DNA of 62,218 bases from assembly GCA_031261785.1 (NCBI GenBank), contig JAISIZ010000046.1:1-62218 (forward strand). The letters are read 5' to 3'. This document shows positions 23,747-33,917 of this stretch, one piece after another (position 1 is the first letter of the stretch; the number at the start of each line of letters is the position of its first letter). The position numbers and the translations under genes were made by a program. This DNA is from Mediterranea sp. (in: CFB group bacteria). GTDB taxonomy: Bacteria; Bacteroidota; Bacteroidia; Bacteroidales; Bacteroidaceae. Below the pieces are notes generated by a model. That model was not told the origin of the DNA. It ran no database searches and was given only the letters and a program-made list of their open reading frames with translations.

Positions 23747-25756
23747 CTAATTCCTAATTTTATCCCCCTTTTCCTTGATCAGGCCGATGCGATAGGCCAC
23801 CAGCAGCTTCTTCAGGTCCTGGATTTGCGTCTCCAGTTCCTTTCCTTTGTCGGTATCGCTCACCATCATGCGCTGTGAGCTTAGCTCGAGCACCACGTTG
23901 GTGGACTTGATGTCCTGTCCCTCCTCTATCGCCTTCTGGCGCGAAAGGAATGGCTCGTGTTGCACCAGCTGCATACCCCGGGAGTGGTAGACGAGGGTGT
24001 AGCCGGCTATACCCGTCTCGGGTTGGTAGGCCTTGGAGAATCCTCCGTCGATGACAAAGAGCTTGCCGCCCGCCTTCGTCGGCTGTTCGCCCTTGATGGT
24101 CTTCACGGGCACGTGTCCGTTGATGATGTGGGCGTGCAGACCCGTGGCGCCAAACTCATCGAGGATGCGGTCGCATACCTCCTCCTGGTTGCGCAGCGTG
24201 TAGTAGCAACCCTTCTTTTCCTTGTGCAGCTCCTTGTCGGCCACGAAGTAGCGCTCGAACGTAGCCATTTTGTCCTTGTCAAACAGCGGGGCGTCGGCTC
24301 CACACCAGAGGTACCACACGTAGTCCTTGGCGAACTCGGTCTCCTCGTCGCCCGCCTCACCAAAATAGGCGATGCGCGTCAGCTGGTCGGCCTTGTCGAG
24401 GAGGCGCCGTCCCCAGTACTCCCCGCCGTCGACCATGACGTGCTTGAAGCTTCCGTCCTCGTTGAGAGGAACGGAAGCGTGGTAGAGGAGATTGGAGTTG
24501 ACCACGAGGTACATGCTCCCGTGGGCGAAGAGGCAACGGATATGCTTCTTCAGCTTCTCGCTGTTCATGAAGGATGCGTGCAGCTTGTCCACCAGCTCCC
24601 TCTCCTCGTCGGTGAGGCGATAGGGATCGTCGGGGTCGACGGTTGGGAAGTTGGTGTCGCGCAAGGCATACTCCTTGCCGCCGTACACCAGCGTGCCCTT
24701 TTGCCGGTCGATGCGGTGGAGCAGCTTGCGGTCGGCCATGCCGAAGTCGGGACGTCGGTCGATGATAGCGGCCTCCAGCTTGAGTTGTATGATGGTGATG
24801 GCCTTGTGCATCTGGGTGATGAGCCGGAGTGTCTTCTCGCCCATCATCAAGTCGTCGCGGTTCACCTTGGGCACGAAGATGTCGCAGGGGTCGTCGCCAT
24901 ACGTCTCCATGGCGAAGGTGGCGAGCGGGAGGAGGTTGATACCATATCCCTCCTCGAGTGTGGCGAGGTTGCCATAGCGCATGGCCATACGGATCACGCC
25001 CGCTATGCAGCTGTCGTTGCCCGAGGCCGCCCCCATCCACAAGATGTCGTGGTTGCCCCACTGTATGTCGAAGTTGTGGTAGTCGCACAGGGTGTCCATG
25101 ATGATGTGCGCCCCCGGGCCGCGGTCGTAGATGTCGCCCACGATGTGCAGTGAGTCGATGATGAGCCGCTGGATGAGGTTACACAGGGCGACGATGAAGT
25201 CGTCGGCCCTCCGGGTGGAGATGATAGTGGTGAATATCACGTCGATATAGGCGTGCTTGTTAGGGTCGACCGACGATTCGTGGAGCAGCTCCTGTATGAT
25301 GTACGAGAATTCGGCAGGCAGGGACTTGCGGACCTTGGATCGGGTGTACTTCGACGACACGTTCTGGCACACCTTCACCAGCTGGTTGAGGGTGACGAGA
25401 TACCAGTCGTCCAGGTCAGTCTCCTTCGCCTTGACAAGTTGCAGCTTCTCCTCGGGGTAATAGATAAGCGTGCAAAGCTCTTTCCTCTCCGCGTCGCGCA
25501 AGGTATTGGCGAATATCTCGTTCACCTTCCGCTTCACGTTGCCCGAGGCGTTCTTCAGCACGTGCTGGAACGCTTCGTACTCGCCGTGCACGTCGGTGAG
25601 GAAATGTTCGGTGCCCTTCGGCAGGTTGAGGATGGCCTCCAAATTGATGATTTCCGTGCTCGCTTCGGCGACGGTAGGAAAGCTACGCGAAAGCAGCTGG
25701 AGGTAGCGAAGGTCGCTGGCTATGCTTTCGGGAGTTATGTTACTCTGTGTTGACAT
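23747..25756 (-). CDS. fbp: Fructose-1,6-bisphosphatase, class III
   Basis: A 669-residue gluconeogenic enzyme hydrolysing fructose 1,6-bisphosphate to fructose 6-phosphate. Class III (Bacillus Fbp type) is recognised by length and by the metallophosphatase motifs HIVGDIYDRGPGAHIIMD, WGNHDILWMGAASGN and, near the C-terminus, IINGHVPVKTIKGEQP and VIDGGFSKAYQ. The N-terminal ~170 residues are helical and start near SIASDLRYLQLLSRSFP. Cytoplasmic and complete. It converges with the preceding barrel gene and has a weak promoter near 25791-25820. Monocistronic. Confidence 0.96.
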   Translation of the reverse strand: MSTQSNITPESIASDLRYLQLLSRSFPTVAEASTEIINLEAILNLPKGTEHFLTDVHGEYEAFQHVLKNASGNVKRKVNEIFANTLRDAERKELCTLIYYPEEKLQLVKAKETDLDDWYLVTLNQLVKVCQNVSSKYTRSKVRKSLPAEFSYIIQELLHESSVDPNKHAYIDVIFTTIISTRRADDFIVALCNLIQRLIIDSLHIVGDIYDRGPGAHIIMDTLCDYHNFDIQWGNHDILWMGAASGNDSCIAGVIRMAMRYGNLATLEEGYGINLLPLATFAMETYGDDPCDIFVPKVNRDDLMMGEKTLRLITQMHKAITIIQLKLEAAIIDRRPDFGMADRKLLHRIDRQKGTLVYGGKEYALRDTNFPTVDPDDPYRLTDEERELVDKLHASFMNSEKLKKHIRCLFAHGSMYLVVNSNLLYHASVPLNEDGSFKHVMVDGGEYWGRRLLDKADQLTRIAYFGEAGDEETEFAKDYVWYLWCGADAPLFDKDKMATFERYFVADKELHKEKKGCYYTLRNQEEVCDRILDEFGATGLHAHIINGHVPVKTIKGEQPTKAGGKLFVIDGGFSKAYQPETGIAGYTLVYHSRGMQLVQHEPFLSRQKAIEEGQDIKSTNVVLELSSQRMMVSDTDKGKELETQIQDLKKLLVAYRIGLIKEKGDKIRN

Positions 25757-25790
25757 TGTATATCCTGTTCTTATAAAAATTCGAGTGCGC

Positions 25791-25820
25791 GAAGGTACAT
25801 ACTATTTCTTTGTATTCCAA
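25791..25820 (-). promoter_or_regulatory. Possible fbp promoter
   Basis: Minus-strand TTGG (25820-25817), an 18-bp spacer and TACCTTCG (25798-25791), a near match to the consensus, about 35 bases before the ATG. Confidence 0.4.
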
Positions 25821-25869
25821 GCGTTTGGCAAATAGGCCGCAGATTTACCAAAAAAATCTTTAGAAAAGG

Positions 25870-25902
25870 TTTGCGTACTTCAAAACTTCGCCCTATATTT
25901 GC
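25870..25902 (+). promoter_or_regulatory. Promoter of the tRNA-Ser/tRNA-Glu operon
   Basis: TTTG (25870-25873), a 20-bp spacer and TATATTTGC (25894-25902): exact consensus and spacing, 33 bases before tRNA-Ser. Confidence 0.7.
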
Positions 25903-25934
25903 ACCGCAATTCCGAAAGGGATGGGCAGGAGGAA

Positions 25935-26025
25935 GGAAGTTTGGGTGAGTGGCTGAAACCACCAGTTTGCTAAACTGACGTACGGGATCTCCGTACCGGG
26001 GGTTCGAATCCCCCAGCTTCCGCCA
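25935..26025 (+). tRNA. tRNA-Ser (anticodon GCT)
   Basis: A class II tRNA with acceptor GGAAGTT/AGCTTCC, anticodon loop around TTGCTAA (GCT, serine AGC/AGT codons), a long variable arm GTACGGGATCTCCGTAC, T-arm GGGGG-TTCGAAT-CCCCC, and an encoded CCA (26023-26025). Confidence 0.95.
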
Positions 26026-26036
26026 CCAGACACTAC

Positions 26037-26108
26037 GGTGGGTTCGTCTAACGGTTAGGACACATGCCTCTCACGCATGTAATACGAGTTCGATTCTCGT
26101 ACCCACTA
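26037..26108 (+). tRNA. tRNA-Glu (anticodon CTC)
   Basis: Folds as a cloverleaf with acceptor GGTGGGT/ACCCACT, D-arm GTCT/GGAC, anticodon arm CATGC-CTCTCAC-GCATG (anticodon CTC, glutamate GAG codons) and a T-arm CGAG/CTCG. Twelve bases after tRNA-Ser, so cotranscribed. No CCA encoded. Confidence 0.92.
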
Positions 26109-26124
26109 CAAAGACAACAACAAA

Positions 26125-26156
26125 GAGGGCGCGCCAATGCTTATTGGCACGCCCTC
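26125..26156 (+). terminator. Hairpin after the tRNA operon
   Basis: GAGGGCG and GCCAAT pair with ATTGGC and CGCCCTC around a short loop, giving a strong stem just after tRNA-Glu. The T run after it is weak. Confidence 0.6.
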
Positions 26157-26226
26157 TTCGCATATATGTCCCGATCGTTTGCTCACCCATCCGTAAACCG
26201 ACCCACGTGCAAAAGAAGAGCGCTTT

Positions 26227-27417
26227 ATGAGAAAATACGTCCTCCCCATCATCGCCGCCCTGCTATCCGTCGACATACCGGCGACGGCCCAACCCGTCGG
26301 CGACAGCCTCTCCACCCTCTCCAGGTATGAGCCGCCCGAGGAACAGACGCCCAGGCGCAACCTACGCTACAACATCCTCGGCGGACCGGCCTATACGCCC
26401 GACTTCGGCCTGCTTATAGGCGGAAGCGCCCTGATGACATTCAGCATGGATCCCACCGACACCACGCTACGGCGCTCCGTGGTGCCCATGGGCATCGCCC
26501 TGCAGTTCAAGGGCGGACTGAACCTCTCCACCAAGCCACAGCTCTTCTTCCCCGGCGACCGCTTTCGCATTTTTGGCAAGTTCGCCTACAAGAACACGCA
26601 AGACAACTACTATGGCATCGGCTACCACACCAACAAGGAGTATCCCCGCGGCAAGACGACCAGCCAGTACCGATACAGCGGATTTCAGATCAACCCGTGG
26701 TTCCTCTTCAGGCTGGGACGGAGCGACTTCTTTGCCGGTCCGCAAATAGACTTCAGCTACGACCGCGTCAGCAAACCCGCGGCAGGCATGCGGGCCGACC
26801 ACGCCTACATCGGCGCCGGAGGGACAGAACGCGGATACAGCCGGCGCAACGCGGGCCTCGGATTCCTACTCACCTACGACTCGCGCGACATACCCGCCAA
26901 CGCTTATCGCGGGCTGTACCTCGACTTCAGGGGCGTGATGTACGGCAAAGCCTTCGGCGGACAGGATTATTTCTATCGCCTCGAACTCGATTATCGGCAA
27001 TACAGGAGCGTGAAACGGCGAGGCGTCGTCGCCTGGACAGTGCAGAGCCGTAACGTGTTCGCCGACGTACCTCTCACCCAGCACGTCCTCACCGGCACGC
27101 CGTTCGACCTCCGCGGTTACTACAACGGGCAGTACCGCGACAACTCCTCGCACGTGGCCATCGTAGAGTACCGGCAGATGGTCAACAACGACCGCGCCAC
27201 GCGCCTCAAGCGCCTGCTGAGCCACGTTGGCTACGCCGCGTGGGCGGGATGCGGATTCATGGGACCCGCGCCCGGCAAGATCGAAGGCGTGCTGCCCAAC
27301 CTCGGCATCGGCCTACGCATAGAGGTGCAGCCCCGCATGAACGTGCGCCTCGACTTTGGCCGCAACATGAAGAACCGCCAGAACCTCTTCTACTTCAACA
27401 TGACGGAGGCGTTCTGA
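26227..27417 (+). CDS. BamA/TamA-like outer-membrane barrel protein
   Basis: A 396-residue protein with a Sec signal ending IPATAQ and no POTRA domains, then a barrel of the Omp85/D15 surface-antigen type. The strands alternate aromatic and small residues, for example LRYNILGGPAYTPDFGLLIGG, YGIGYHTNKEYPRG and LTYDSRDIPANAYRGLYLDF (the GxxLxxDxRD-like strand). VLTGTPFDLRGYYNGQYRDN corresponds to the conserved RGY loop region. It ends MTEAF with a C-terminal Phe, as outer-membrane barrels do. Bacteroidota carry several short barrels of this kind, of unknown role. Its last 23 bases overlap, tail to tail, the ATPase gene on the other strand. Confidence 0.82.
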   Translation: MRKYVLPIIAALLSVDIPATAQPVGDSLSTLSRYEPPEEQTPRRNLRYNILGGPAYTPDFGLLIGGSALMTFSMDPTDTTLRRSVVPMGIALQFKGGLNLSTKPQLFFPGDRFRIFGKFAYKNTQDNYYGIGYHTNKEYPRGKTTSQYRYSGFQINPWFLFRLGRSDFFAGPQIDFSYDRVSKPAAGMRADHAYIGAGGTERGYSRRNAGLGFLLTYDSRDIPANAYRGLYLDFRGVMYGKAFGGQDYFYRLELDYRQYRSVKRRGVVAWTVQSRNVFADVPLTQHVLTGTPFDLRGYYNGQYRDNSSHVAIVEYRQMVNNDRATRLKRLLSHVGYAAWAGCGFMGPAPGKIEGVLPNLGIGLRIEVQPRMNVRLDFGRNMKNRQNLFYFNMTEAF

Positions 27418-29116
27418 GCAACTCGAGGATGGTGTCGAGCTTCTCCCTTACTTCCGCGGGAACATCGTTCTTATCCATCAGCTCGATAAGGCGATAATAA
27501 TCCCTCTTAAAGTTTCCGCCTGTCGGGATGCCCAATCTTTTATAGAATTCAGGGAAAATCTTGTCGAGCCATTCGTCGGAGAGCTTGGCGTCGTTCCACC
27601 AATCGTTCGTCTTGTCTTTCAAATAAGCCGGTAGCGTGTAGTCGGCCACAACCTCCCTCATTGTCCGCTCCAAATCTTCCGCTGAGAATTGGCTGTATGG
27701 ATTGGCGAGCTGCTTCGCGTGTCTGTAAAGCAATTCGGGACGGGCGAAATAATTCTCCAACTCCCGCCTTTGCCAACAAATGATCTTCAACGGCTTGATA
27801 TCCGCGATATTCTTCTCGATCCTGTCAAAGAGAGCCAAGCCATTCAATTCGGGAAATATGCCTTTAAGCGCCGCATAATTCTTGTTGGCGTCATTGGGTA
27901 CGTTGTTCGACGTGTACTGTACGTTGGCCTTTCGCAATAAAGGCTCCACTTCGTGCCGCAATCTGCTGGCAAACCCCAGCAGCATCCTGAAATCGGTATC
28001 ACCTTCAAGGTATAAAACGTGCCCCTTGGAGCGAGCCAAATAATATTTGTCCCAACCAATATCCGTTAGCGCCTTGCGGATATATCCCAACGGCTGGCTG
28101 CCCGTGGCGACGTTCAGCTCCACCACACGGTTCTCGATAAGAGCGATCGCTTTTGATGTCGTCGCCGCCCTGTTCAACACCACTTCCGAGTGCGAGGCCA
28201 TGATGACTTGCGTGCCTGTATCCTCGGCCACTTCGTTAATCATCCGGAAAACGTCCCCTTGCCTGATGGCTTCGAGATGGGCGTCAGGCTCGTCGAGCAG
28301 CAGAATGGCATGAGGATTGGCGAACATATAGGCGAAAAGCAACAGCGTCTGCTGGAAGCCTCTGCCCCCAGCGGCTATATCATAAGTGACCCCATCTTCC
28401 GTATAGTCCAAATGGAGCAATCCGGTCGATTTGATAAGTTCGGGCTTCTTCAGCGTAACACCAAACAGGTCCTTGACCACCTTGCACAGATTCTTCCAAC
28501 GCGCTTCCATGTCGGCTGTTTCATTGGCTTTCAGCTCGGGATATAGAATCTCAAAACAAATGTTGCGCAGCACTTCGGCAGTCCTTCCTTCGCCCAGCTT
28601 GCGATCGATAGAACCTTGCGTAAGCTTGTCTTCCGAAGTCGAGATACCCGACATGGGTTGAAGGAACCCGAAATGGATACCCGCATCGTGCTCATAGAGC
28701 CACTTCATGTCCGGCAAACCTGTCAACACCCTGCACGAGAACGATTCGGCGTTGGCGAACAGAAACTCCACTTTGCAAGCCCATGGCCGTCCTCGCGTTT
28801 CTCCCCGCAATTCGACCATCAAGGGAATATGCTTCCGCCCTCTGCCATTAGCGGTAGTCACCTTTTGCCCATTCCATAGGTAACGGGTATCGAGAATGGG
28901 ACTACTCAGCAGGTCGCGCCGGTTGATGGTGACGTAATCGCCCTCTTTCTTGCGAGCGGCGATAAACTTGCGCACCCCTATCTCCCACAGGCACAACGCC
29001 TGGAAGATTGTCGACTTGCCCGAATTGTTTGGCCCGACGATAACCACGGAAGAGGATAAGGAGAAAGAGATGTTCTCCAGCTTCTTGAAATTCTCTATAC
29101 TGACCTGAGTAATCAT
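27395..29116 (-). CDS. OLD-like AAA ATPase with C-terminal nuclease-like (TOPRIM) region
   Basis: About 573 residues. I prefer the ATG at 29116 (MITQVSIENFKKLENISF) over a GTG nine bases upstream. The N-terminal half is an SMC/RecF-like ATPase: VIVGPNNSGKSTIFQAL (Walker A), a GGRGFQQTLLL signature-like segment, ILLLDEPDAHLE (Walker B) and VIMASHSEVVLNRA. The C-terminal half starts VLYLEGDTDFRMLLGFA, which resembles the first acidic motif of OLD-family TOPRIM nucleases, and contains CWQRRELENYFARPELL, typical of this group. OLD proteins include the P2 phage exonuclease and many phage-defence effectors. It is a lone gene among housekeeping neighbours with somewhat lower GC, so transfer and a defence role are plausible but unproven. 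No UvrD-like (GajB) partner is nearby. Confidence 0.75.
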   Translation of the reverse strand: MITQVSIENFKKLENISFSLSSSVVIVGPNNSGKSTIFQALCLWEIGVRKFIAARKKEGDYVTINRRDLLSSPILDTRYLWNGQKVTTANGRGRKHIPLMVELRGETRGRPWACKVEFLFANAESFSCRVLTGLPDMKWLYEHDAGIHFGFLQPMSGISTSEDKLTQGSIDRKLGEGRTAEVLRNICFEILYPELKANETADMEARWKNLCKVVKDLFGVTLKKPELIKSTGLLHLDYTEDGVTYDIAAGGRGFQQTLLLFAYMFANPHAILLLDEPDAHLEAIRQGDVFRMINEVAEDTGTQVIMASHSEVVLNRAATTSKAIALIENRVVELNVATGSQPLGYIRKALTDIGWDKYYLARSKGHVLYLEGDTDFRMLLGFASRLRHEVEPLLRKANVQYTSNNVPNDANKNYAALKGIFPELNGLALFDRIEKNIADIKPLKIICWQRRELENYFARPELLYRHAKQLANPYSQFSAEDLERTMREVVADYTLPAYLKDKTNDWWNDAKLSDEWLDKIFPEFYKRLGIPTGGNFKRDYYRLIELMDKNDVPAEVREKLDTILELLRTPPSC

Positions 29117-29201
29117 ATATAGCACGGTGTTAATGATTTATCGGGGCAAAGATATTCATTTATCTCCGCATCTCCTAACTTCTCCGCGCTCTATTCCGCG
29201 C

Positions 29202-30653
29202 TCACCGCTTCTTCCAGAACGACGAAGTGAAGAGCAGCAACACGGTGAACAGCTCCAGGCGGCCCAGCATCATGAGGAAAGAGAGGAGCCACGTGGCGGC
29301 GTCGGACAAGCCGCTCCACGAATAGGCGGGACCGCAGGATCCAAGGCCCGGCCCCATGTTGCCGATGGCCGACACCACCGTGCCCAGCGATTCCATCGGG
29401 CCTACGCCCATCCCCATCATGAGGAGGACGCTGACGATAGCGATGAAGATATACAGAAAGGTGAAGGCCAGCACGGACGACTTCACCGCGGGCGAGATGA
29501 CCTGCTTGTTGAGCCGCACGGGCAGCACGGCGTTGGGATGCAGGATGTGCTTGAACTCGTTGCGCACCACCTTGAGCAGCACCACGATACGAATCCACTT
29601 GATGCCGCCCGTGGTGCTTCCCGCGCACGCGCCCACCAGCATCACGATGACGAGGCAGCCCCACAGGATGGAAGGCCACGCCATGAAGTCGGACGTGGCG
29701 AAGCCCGTCGACGTCTGCAACGAGACCACCTGGAAGAGCGACTTGCGCCACGCCTCCTCAACACCCGTCGAGCCGGTGAAGTAGAGCCACGCGGCGATGA
29801 AGAGGCTAAAGGCACACACGCCGAAGAAGTAATGCTTCAGCTCGATGTCGTGGATGAACTTCTTGAGCCTCCCGCGGAAGAGCGTCAGCAGCAACGTAAA
29901 GTTGATGCCCGAGAGGAACATGAAGAGGATGACGACGTATTCGATGTAGGCCGAATGGTAGAAGGCGATACTGTCTTGCTTGGTGGAGAAGCCGCCCGTG
30001 CTGGTCGTGGCGAAGGCGTGGCATACGCTGTCGAACAGGTCCATGCCGCCCAGCCAGAGCAAGGCGACGAGCGCCCCCGTCAGCCCGGCGTAGATGCTCC
30101 ATATCCACTTGGCGGTGACGCCGATGCGGGGATGCACCTTGTCGTGCGTGGGGCCGCTGGCCTCGGCGGCGAACACCTGCAGGCCTCCCACGCCGAATAT
30201 GGGGAGCACGGCGATGGTGAAAAAGACGATGCCCAAGCCGCCGATCCATTGCGTCATGGCCCGCCAGAAGAGGATGCCGTGGGGTAGCGCCTCGATGTCG
30301 TCGAGGATAGTGGCGCCAGTACTGGTGAAGCCCGACATGGTCTCGAAGAAGGCGTCGGTGACACTCGGGATATATCCCCCAATATAATAAGGTAGCATGC
30401 CGAAGAGCGAGAAGGCCGTCCACGAGGCGGTGACGATGAGGTATCCGTCGCGCCGGTTGAGCGAGCGGTCGGCGCCGCGCCCCCAGACGAGCGCCACGAT
30501 GGCGACGAGGGTGGTGATGACGGCCGAGAGGCAAAAGTACGGGAAGTCGTCGCCCCGGTAGTAAAAGGCCACGGCGGCGCTGCACAGCAGCATGGCAGTC
30601 TCTATCAGCAGCAGGAATCCGAGGATGCGGATTATCATTTTCCAGTTGATCAT
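29202..30653 (-). CDS. trkH: Trk-type potassium uptake membrane subunit
   Basis: A 483-residue polytopic inner-membrane K+ channel/transporter of the TrkH/KtrB superfamily. Four pore repeats are visible, each with a selectivity-filter-like segment: FTSTGATILDDI, TTSTGGFSTKQDS, QTSTGFATSDF and GNMGPGLGSCGP, and CAGSTTGGIKWIRI follows the third. About ten hydrophobic helices. It lies 28 bp after trkA, which encodes its cytoplasmic regulatory ring, in the order dxs-trkA-trkH, so the three are one transcript. Length and motifs are complete. Confidence 0.95.
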   Translation of the reverse strand: MINWKMIIRILGFLLLIETAMLLCSAAVAFYYRGDDFPYFCLSAVITTLVAIVALVWGRGADRSLNRRDGYLIVTASWTAFSLFGMLPYYIGGYIPSVTDAFFETMSGFTSTGATILDDIEALPHGILFWRAMTQWIGGLGIVFFTIAVLPIFGVGGLQVFAAEASGPTHDKVHPRIGVTAKWIWSIYAGLTGALVALLWLGGMDLFDSVCHAFATTSTGGFSTKQDSIAFYHSAYIEYVVILFMFLSGINFTLLLTLFRGRLKKFIHDIELKHYFFGVCAFSLFIAAWLYFTGSTGVEEAWRKSLFQVVSLQTSTGFATSDFMAWPSILWGCLVIVMLVGACAGSTTGGIKWIRIVVLLKVVRNEFKHILHPNAVLPVRLNKQVISPAVKSSVLAFTFLYIFIAIVSVLLMMGMGVGPMESLGTVVSAIGNMGPGLGSCGPAYSWSGLSDAATWLLSFLMMLGRLELFTVLLLFTSSFWKKR

Positions 30654-30681
30654 CGCGTGGCGTGCCCTTGTTTAATGTCGG

Positions 30682-32022
30682 TCAGTTGAAGTATTTCTCG
30701 ATCTTCTTGATCATCATGCTGAGGCAGAACACCACCACGTGGTCGCCGGGGCGGATCTGCGTGTTGCCCGTCACGAGCACGCCCTCGCCGTCGCGGATCA
30801 TGCCGCCGATGGTGGTTCCCTTGGGCAGGCCGAGGTCCTTGATGAGATGCTTGGTCACCTTCGCGCCCTCGGGCACGGTGAACTCGGCCACGTCGGCGTT
30901 GGCAAAGGTAAGGCACTTCACGTTGGTGACGTCGGCGGCGAGCATCATCTGGTAGATGTGGCTGGCGGCGATAAGCTTCTTGTTGATCACCGTGCCGATG
31001 TCGAGGCTCTCGGCCATGCCGATATAGTCGATGTTCTCCACTTCGGCCACGGTCTTCTCCACACCCATCCGCTTGGCGGCCAGGCAGGCCAGGATGTTGG
31101 TCTCGGAATTGCCGGTGAGGGCCACGAAGGCCTCGGTGTTCTTCAGTCCCTCCTCGACGAGAAGATCCATGTCGCGTCCGTCGCCGTTGATGATGAGCGT
31201 CTTGTCGTCGAGCAGCTCGGTGAGGCGGTTGCAGCGATTAATGTCGTTGTCGACGATCTTCACCTGCATGTAGTCGGGCACGTACTGGGCGGTGCGCACG
31301 GCGATTCGGCTTCCGCCCATGATCATGACGTTGCGCACGTCGGGTTCGTCCTCCTTGCCGGCAATCTTGCGGATGTAGGGGATATACTTGCGTGTGGTGG
31401 TGAAGTAAACGATGTCGCCCAGCTTGATGATGTCGTCGCCCCGCGGGATGATGGTCTCCAGGCCGCGCTTGATGGCCACCACGTGGTAGGGCAGCTGCAT
31501 GGCGCCGAGCTGGTGGAGGGGGATGTCGAGCACCTCGGCGGTGTCGCGCATCTTGGCCCCGATGAGCAGCAGCGCGCCCCCGCAAAACTCCCACCACTGC
31601 CTCACCCAGCTCATGCGCATGGACGAGACGATCTCCTTGGCGGCGAGCATCTCGGGATAGATGAGCGAGTGCACGCCCAGCTTCTGGAAGAACTCCTTGT
31701 TCTTGGGCAGCAGGTATTCGTAGTTGTCGATGCGGGCCACGGTCTTCTTCGCCCCGAGGTTGGTGGCGAGCATGCAGGCGGTCATGTTGCGGCTCTCGTC
31801 GGGCGTGACGGCCACGAAGAGGTCGGCCTCCTTGATGCCCACTTCCCTCAGTCCGGAGATGGACGATGGCGAGGCGGTGACGGTGAGGAGGTCAAAGTTG
31901 GAGCCGAGGGCGCTCAGCTTCTCCTCGTCGTCGTCCATGAGGATGATGTCCTGCTTCTCCCGCGACAGCAGCTTGGCCAGGTGTGTGCCTACGTTGCCGG
32001 CACCGGCGATGATGATCTTCAT
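30682..32022 (-). CDS. trkA: Trk potassium transporter regulatory subunit TrkA
   Basis: A 446-residue cytoplasmic protein with two tandem RCK (Rossmann) plus TrkA-C units. The first begins [19 protein letters not shown] with the GxGxxG nucleotide-binding loop and an acidic MDDDEEKL strand end. The second starts at [20 protein letters not shown], where the loop is degenerate (GGSRIA), as usual for the second copy. TrkA-C segments follow each. It binds NAD(H) or ATP and gates TrkH. Its ATG overlaps the dxs stop codon by four bases, so translation is coupled. Confidence 0.95.
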   Translation of the reverse strand: MKIIIAGAGNVGTHLAKLLSREKQDIILMDDDEEKLSALGSNFDLLTVTASPSSISGLREVGIKEADLFVAVTPDESRNMTACMLATNLGAKKTVARIDNYEYLLPKNKEFFQKLGVHSLIYPEMLAAKEIVSSMRMSWVRQWWEFCGGALLLIGAKMRDTAEVLDIPLHQLGAMQLPYHVVAIKRGLETIIPRGDDIIKLGDIVYFTTTRKYIPYIRKIAGKEDEPDVRNVMIMGGSRIAVRTAQYVPDYMQVKIVDNDINRCNRLTELLDDKTLIINGDGRDMDLLVEEGLKNTEAFVALTGNSETNILACLAAKRMGVEKTVAEVENIDYIGMAESLDIGTVINKKLIAASHIYQMMLAADVTNVKCLTFANADVAEFTVPEGAKVTKHLIKDLGLPKGTTIGGMIRDGEGVLVTGNTQIRPGDHVVVFCLSMMIKKIEKYFN

Positions 32023-33917
32023 ATCTTTGTCAACTCATTGAATATGCCCTCTTCGTCCATGCCGCAGAGGTGGTAGAGCTGCTCCACCGTGCCGTGCCGC
32101 ACGAATTGGTCGGGCAGGCCTACGCGGCGGACAACGGGTGTATAGCCGTGGTCGGCCATGAACTCGAGCACGGCGCTGCCCATGCCTCCCTCGGCGACGC
32201 CGTCCTCGACGGTGAGCACCCGCCCGTAGGCGCGTCCCACCTCGTGGAGCATCTCCTCGTCGAGGGGCTTGAGGAATCGCAGGTCGTAGTGGGCCACGGA
32301 TAGTCCGCGCTCGCGTCCGGCCCGCTCGATGGCCCGTGCGGCCACGTTGCCGATAGGTCCGATGGTGACGACGGCGATGTCCGTCCCTTCCCTCAGCTTG
32401 CGCCCCTTGCCCACGGGCAGCTCCTTGAGGGGGCATCGCCAGTCGGCCAGCACGCCCCGTCCGCGCGGGTAACGGATGACGAAGGTTCCCTTGCCGGGCA
32501 GCTGCGCGGTGTACATCAGGCACCTCAGCTCGTGCTCGTCGATGGGCGAGGCGATGGTGAGGTTGGGAATGGGGCGGAGGAAAGCCATGTCGAACGCGCC
32601 ATGGTGCGTGGGTCCATCCTCACCCACCAGCCCGGCGCGGTCGAGGCAGAGCACCACGGGCAGCCGCTGTATGGCCACGTCGTGGATGATGTTGTCGTAA
32701 GCCCGTTGCATGAACGAGGAGTAGATGTTGCAGAACGGCTGCAGGCCCTCCTTGGCCATGCCTCCCGAGAAGGTGACGGCGTGCCCCTCGGCGATGCCCA
32801 CGTCGAAAGCCCTCTGGGGCATCTTCTCCATCAGTATGTTCATGGAGCATCCGGTAGGCATGGCGGGAGTGACGCCCACGATCTTGGGGTTGGCCTCGGC
32901 CAGCTCGAGCAGCGTATGGCCGAACACCTCCTGGAAGAGGGGCGGCAGGCCGTCGGTGTTGGGCAGCAGGCGCTCGCCCGTCTCGGGGTTGAACCGTCCG
33001 GGGGCGTGCCACTCGGTGGCGTGCTCCTCGGCGGGGGTGAATCCTTTACCCTTCACGGTGTGCAGGTGCAGAATCTTGGGTCCGCGCATCTCCTTGATGT
33101 CGCGCAGCACGCGGGTAAGATTCTTCACGTCGTGCCCTTCGATAGGTCCGAAGTAGCGTATATTCATCCCCTCGAACACGTTCTGCTGCTGGGCGGCCAT
33201 GGACTTCAGGCTGTTGCCCAGGCGGATGAGCGCCTTGCGGCGTTCCTCGTCGAGGAAACCGAACTTGTAGAGTATGCGCGCGGCTCCGAAGCGTAGCCGG
33301 TTGTAGGGCACGGAAGTGGTGAGGTTGAAGAGGTATTGCTTCATGCCTCCCACGCTGCGGTCGATGGAGATGTCGTTGTCGTTGAGTACGATGAGTATGT
33401 TGTTGGGCGTGGCGGAGGCGTTGTTCAGCCCCTCGAAGGCCAGTCCCCCGCTCATCGAGCCGTCGCCGATGACGGCCACCACGTGCCGGTCCTTCTCGCC
33501 GTTCAGCTCCGCCGCCACGGCCATGCCGAGGGCGGCCGAGATGGAGTTGGAGGCATGCCCGCAGGTGAAGGTGTCGTACTCGCTCTCGTCGGGCGAGGGG
33601 AAAGGCCGTATGCCGTCCAGCTTGCGGTTGGTGCAGAAAGTCTGTCGGCGCCCGGTGAGAATCTTATGTCCGTAGGCCTGGTGACCCACATCCCACACGA
33701 TTCGGTCGTACGGCGTGTCGTACACGTAGTGCAGGGCTACGGTGAGTTCCACCGTTCCCAGGCTGGCGGCGAAATGCCCCGGGTTGCAGCTAAGTTCCTT
33801 GATGATGTCTTGCCGCAGCTCGTCGCATAGCTCGGGTAACTGCTCCACGCTCAGGCGACGCAAGTCCTCGGGGCTGTTGATGCCGTTCAGCAAGTTATAT
33901 GTAGCTTCCTTATCCAT
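32019..33917 (-). CDS. dxs: 1-deoxy-D-xylulose-5-phosphate synthase
   Basis: A 632-residue thiamine-diphosphate enzyme condensing pyruvate with glyceraldehyde 3-phosphate, the first step of the MEP isoprenoid pathway. I start at the ATG at 33917 ([19 protein letters not shown]); an in-frame extension upstream to 34118 has no similarity to the family. Motifs: HPGHF-like [54 protein letters not shown] (TPP/Mg), [19 protein letters not shown], and the C-terminal transketolase-like domain. First gene of dxs-trkA-trkH, an unusual-looking but tightly coupled pairing. A -7-like TATTTTCG (33940-33947) precedes it. Confidence 0.97.
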   Translation of the reverse strand: MDKEATYNLLNGINSPEDLRRLSVEQLPELCDELRQDIIKELSCNPGHFAASLGTVELTVALHYVYDTPYDRIVWDVGHQAYGHKILTGRRQTFCTNRKLDGIRPFPSPDESEYDTFTCGHASNSISAALGMAVAAELNGEKDRHVVAVIGDGSMSGGLAFEGLNNASATPNNILIVLNDNDISIDRSVGGMKQYLFNLTTSVPYNRLRFGAARILYKFGFLDEERRKALIRLGNSLKSMAAQQQNVFEGMNIRYFGPIEGHDVKNLTRVLRDIKEMRGPKILHLHTVKGKGFTPAEEHATEWHAPGRFNPETGERLLPNTDGLPPLFQEVFGHTLLELAEANPKIVGVTPAMPTGCSMNILMEKMPQRAFDVGIAEGHAVTFSGGMAKEGLQPFCNIYSSFMQRAYDNIIHDVAIQRLPVVLCLDRAGLVGEDGPTHHGAFDMAFLRPIPNLTIASPIDEHELRCLMYTAQLPGKGTFVIRYPRGRGVLADWRCPLKELPVGKGRKLREGTDIAVVTIGPIGNVAARAIERAGRERGLSVAHYDLRFLKPLDEEMLHEVGRAYGRVLTVEDGVAEGGMGSAVLEFMADHGYTPVVRRVGLPDQFVRHGTVEQLYHLCGMDEEGIFNELTKI

